This document shows positions 63,860 through 64,000 of a stretch of 64,000 nt of DNA, piece by piece; within the stretch, counting starts at the first letter, position 1, and every line of letters begins with the position of its first letter. The notes beneath the pieces were generated by a model. That model did not search any database. It was not told the origin of the DNA and worked only from the letters and a program-made list of their open reading frames with translations. Origin of the DNA: Jannaschia rubra (GTDB lineage Bacteria; Pseudomonadota; Alphaproteobacteria; Rhodobacterales; Rhodobacteraceae). The stretch spans positions 186,001 to 250,000 of the forward strand of contig NZ_CXPG01000021.1 in the NCBI RefSeq assembly GCF_001403735.1. The letters are read 5' to 3'. A program made the position numbers and the translations under genes.

Positions 63860-64000
63860 GCGACCTGCCCCAAGCCGACCGCGCGGGCGACGCCCCGCAT
63901 CCGCGCAAGACGAAAAGACTGTTCGGCCAGGAAGCGGCGGAAACCGAATTCCTGGACGCCTGGAACAGCGGCCGGCCACACCACGGCTGGCGCCTGACCG
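63856..64000 (+). CDS. holB: DNA polymerase III delta' subunit, 5' end only (runs past the window)
   Basis: Open from GTG 63856 to the window end, giving 48 residues. The start SDLPQADRAGDAPHPRKTKR is a typical alphaproteobacterial hydrophilic lead-in, followed by LFGQEAAETEFLDAWNSGR and HHGWRLT, the stretch just before the Walker A of the clamp-loader delta' subunit. Position after tmk supports the call. It loads the beta sliding clamp at the replication fork. The rest lies outside the window. Confidence 0.85.
   Translation, partial: MSDLPQADRAGDAPHPRKTKRLFGQEAAETEFLDAWNSGRPHHGWRLT

Overview
The window is 64 kb of very GC-rich DNA, tightly packed with genes and with many stop/start overlaps. 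Gene content points to an alphaproteobacterium of the order Rhodobacterales (Roseobacter/Paracoccus-like). Reasons: a taurine pathway under a MocR-type TauR next to xsc, pta and soeABC; ornithine-lipid genes olsBA; the CtrA phosphorelay protein ChpT; TrmFO; type-2 heme A synthase; and a Fur/Mur protein without the CXXC zinc site. I found no rRNA, tRNA, CRISPR array, insertion sequence, phage gene or replication origin. No stretch longer than 300 bases lacks a gene; the longest gap is 24861-25120 (260 b, the tauA/tpa control region).

Layout. 1-5.4 kb: end of a LysR-type regulator, trmFO-gluQRS, an alpha/beta hydrolase, an M20 amidohydrolase and mazG. 5.4-13.4 kb: an iron-binding ABC protein, a nucleoside hydrolase, selO, a Fur/Mur regulator, an EamA exporter, eno, a membrane histidine kinase and a DUF985 cupin. 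13.4-20.6 kb: a Na+/H+ antiporter, an HNH protein, an esterase, an AlkA-type glycosylase and a split cobalamin cluster (cobK-cbiD against cobA-cobB). 20.7-21.9 kb: an MFS transporter.

21.9-35.7 kb is the accessory centrepiece, a taurine dissimilation island: tauA-tauB-tauC (uptake, minus strand), tpa, a small membrane ORF, tauR, xsc, pta and soeABC. Taurine is imported and transaminated to sulfoacetaldehyde (Tpa), then cleaved to acetyl phosphate and sulfite (Xsc). Pta makes acetyl-CoA and SoeABC oxidises sulfite to sulfate. Paired TauR-like direct repeats with a conserved 22-23 bp pitch lie before tpa, tauR and xsc. The transporter is odd in three ways: the binding protein is short at its C-terminus, the ATPase has Arg in place of the H-loop His, and the permease carries an Ig/cadherin-like insert in a predicted periplasmic loop.

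35.7-64 kb is mostly housekeeping: M32 carboxypeptidase, heme A synthase, trmJ, a ThiE/TenI-like protein, olsB-olsA, a DUF3553 protein, chpT, an MscS channel, aroK-aroB, a microprotein/secreted-protein/xerD operon, ytoQ, a CorC-type protein, 5-formyl-THF cyclo-ligase, a DUF2235 hydrolase overlapping an orphan CoxL-like molybdoenzyme subunit, valS with a GT-A-like gene, an ArsR-SRPBCC fusion, clpP-clpX, a SPOR lipoprotein, a D,D-carboxypeptidase, tmk and the start of holB. Functions are inferred from motifs and remembered family features; no database search was run.
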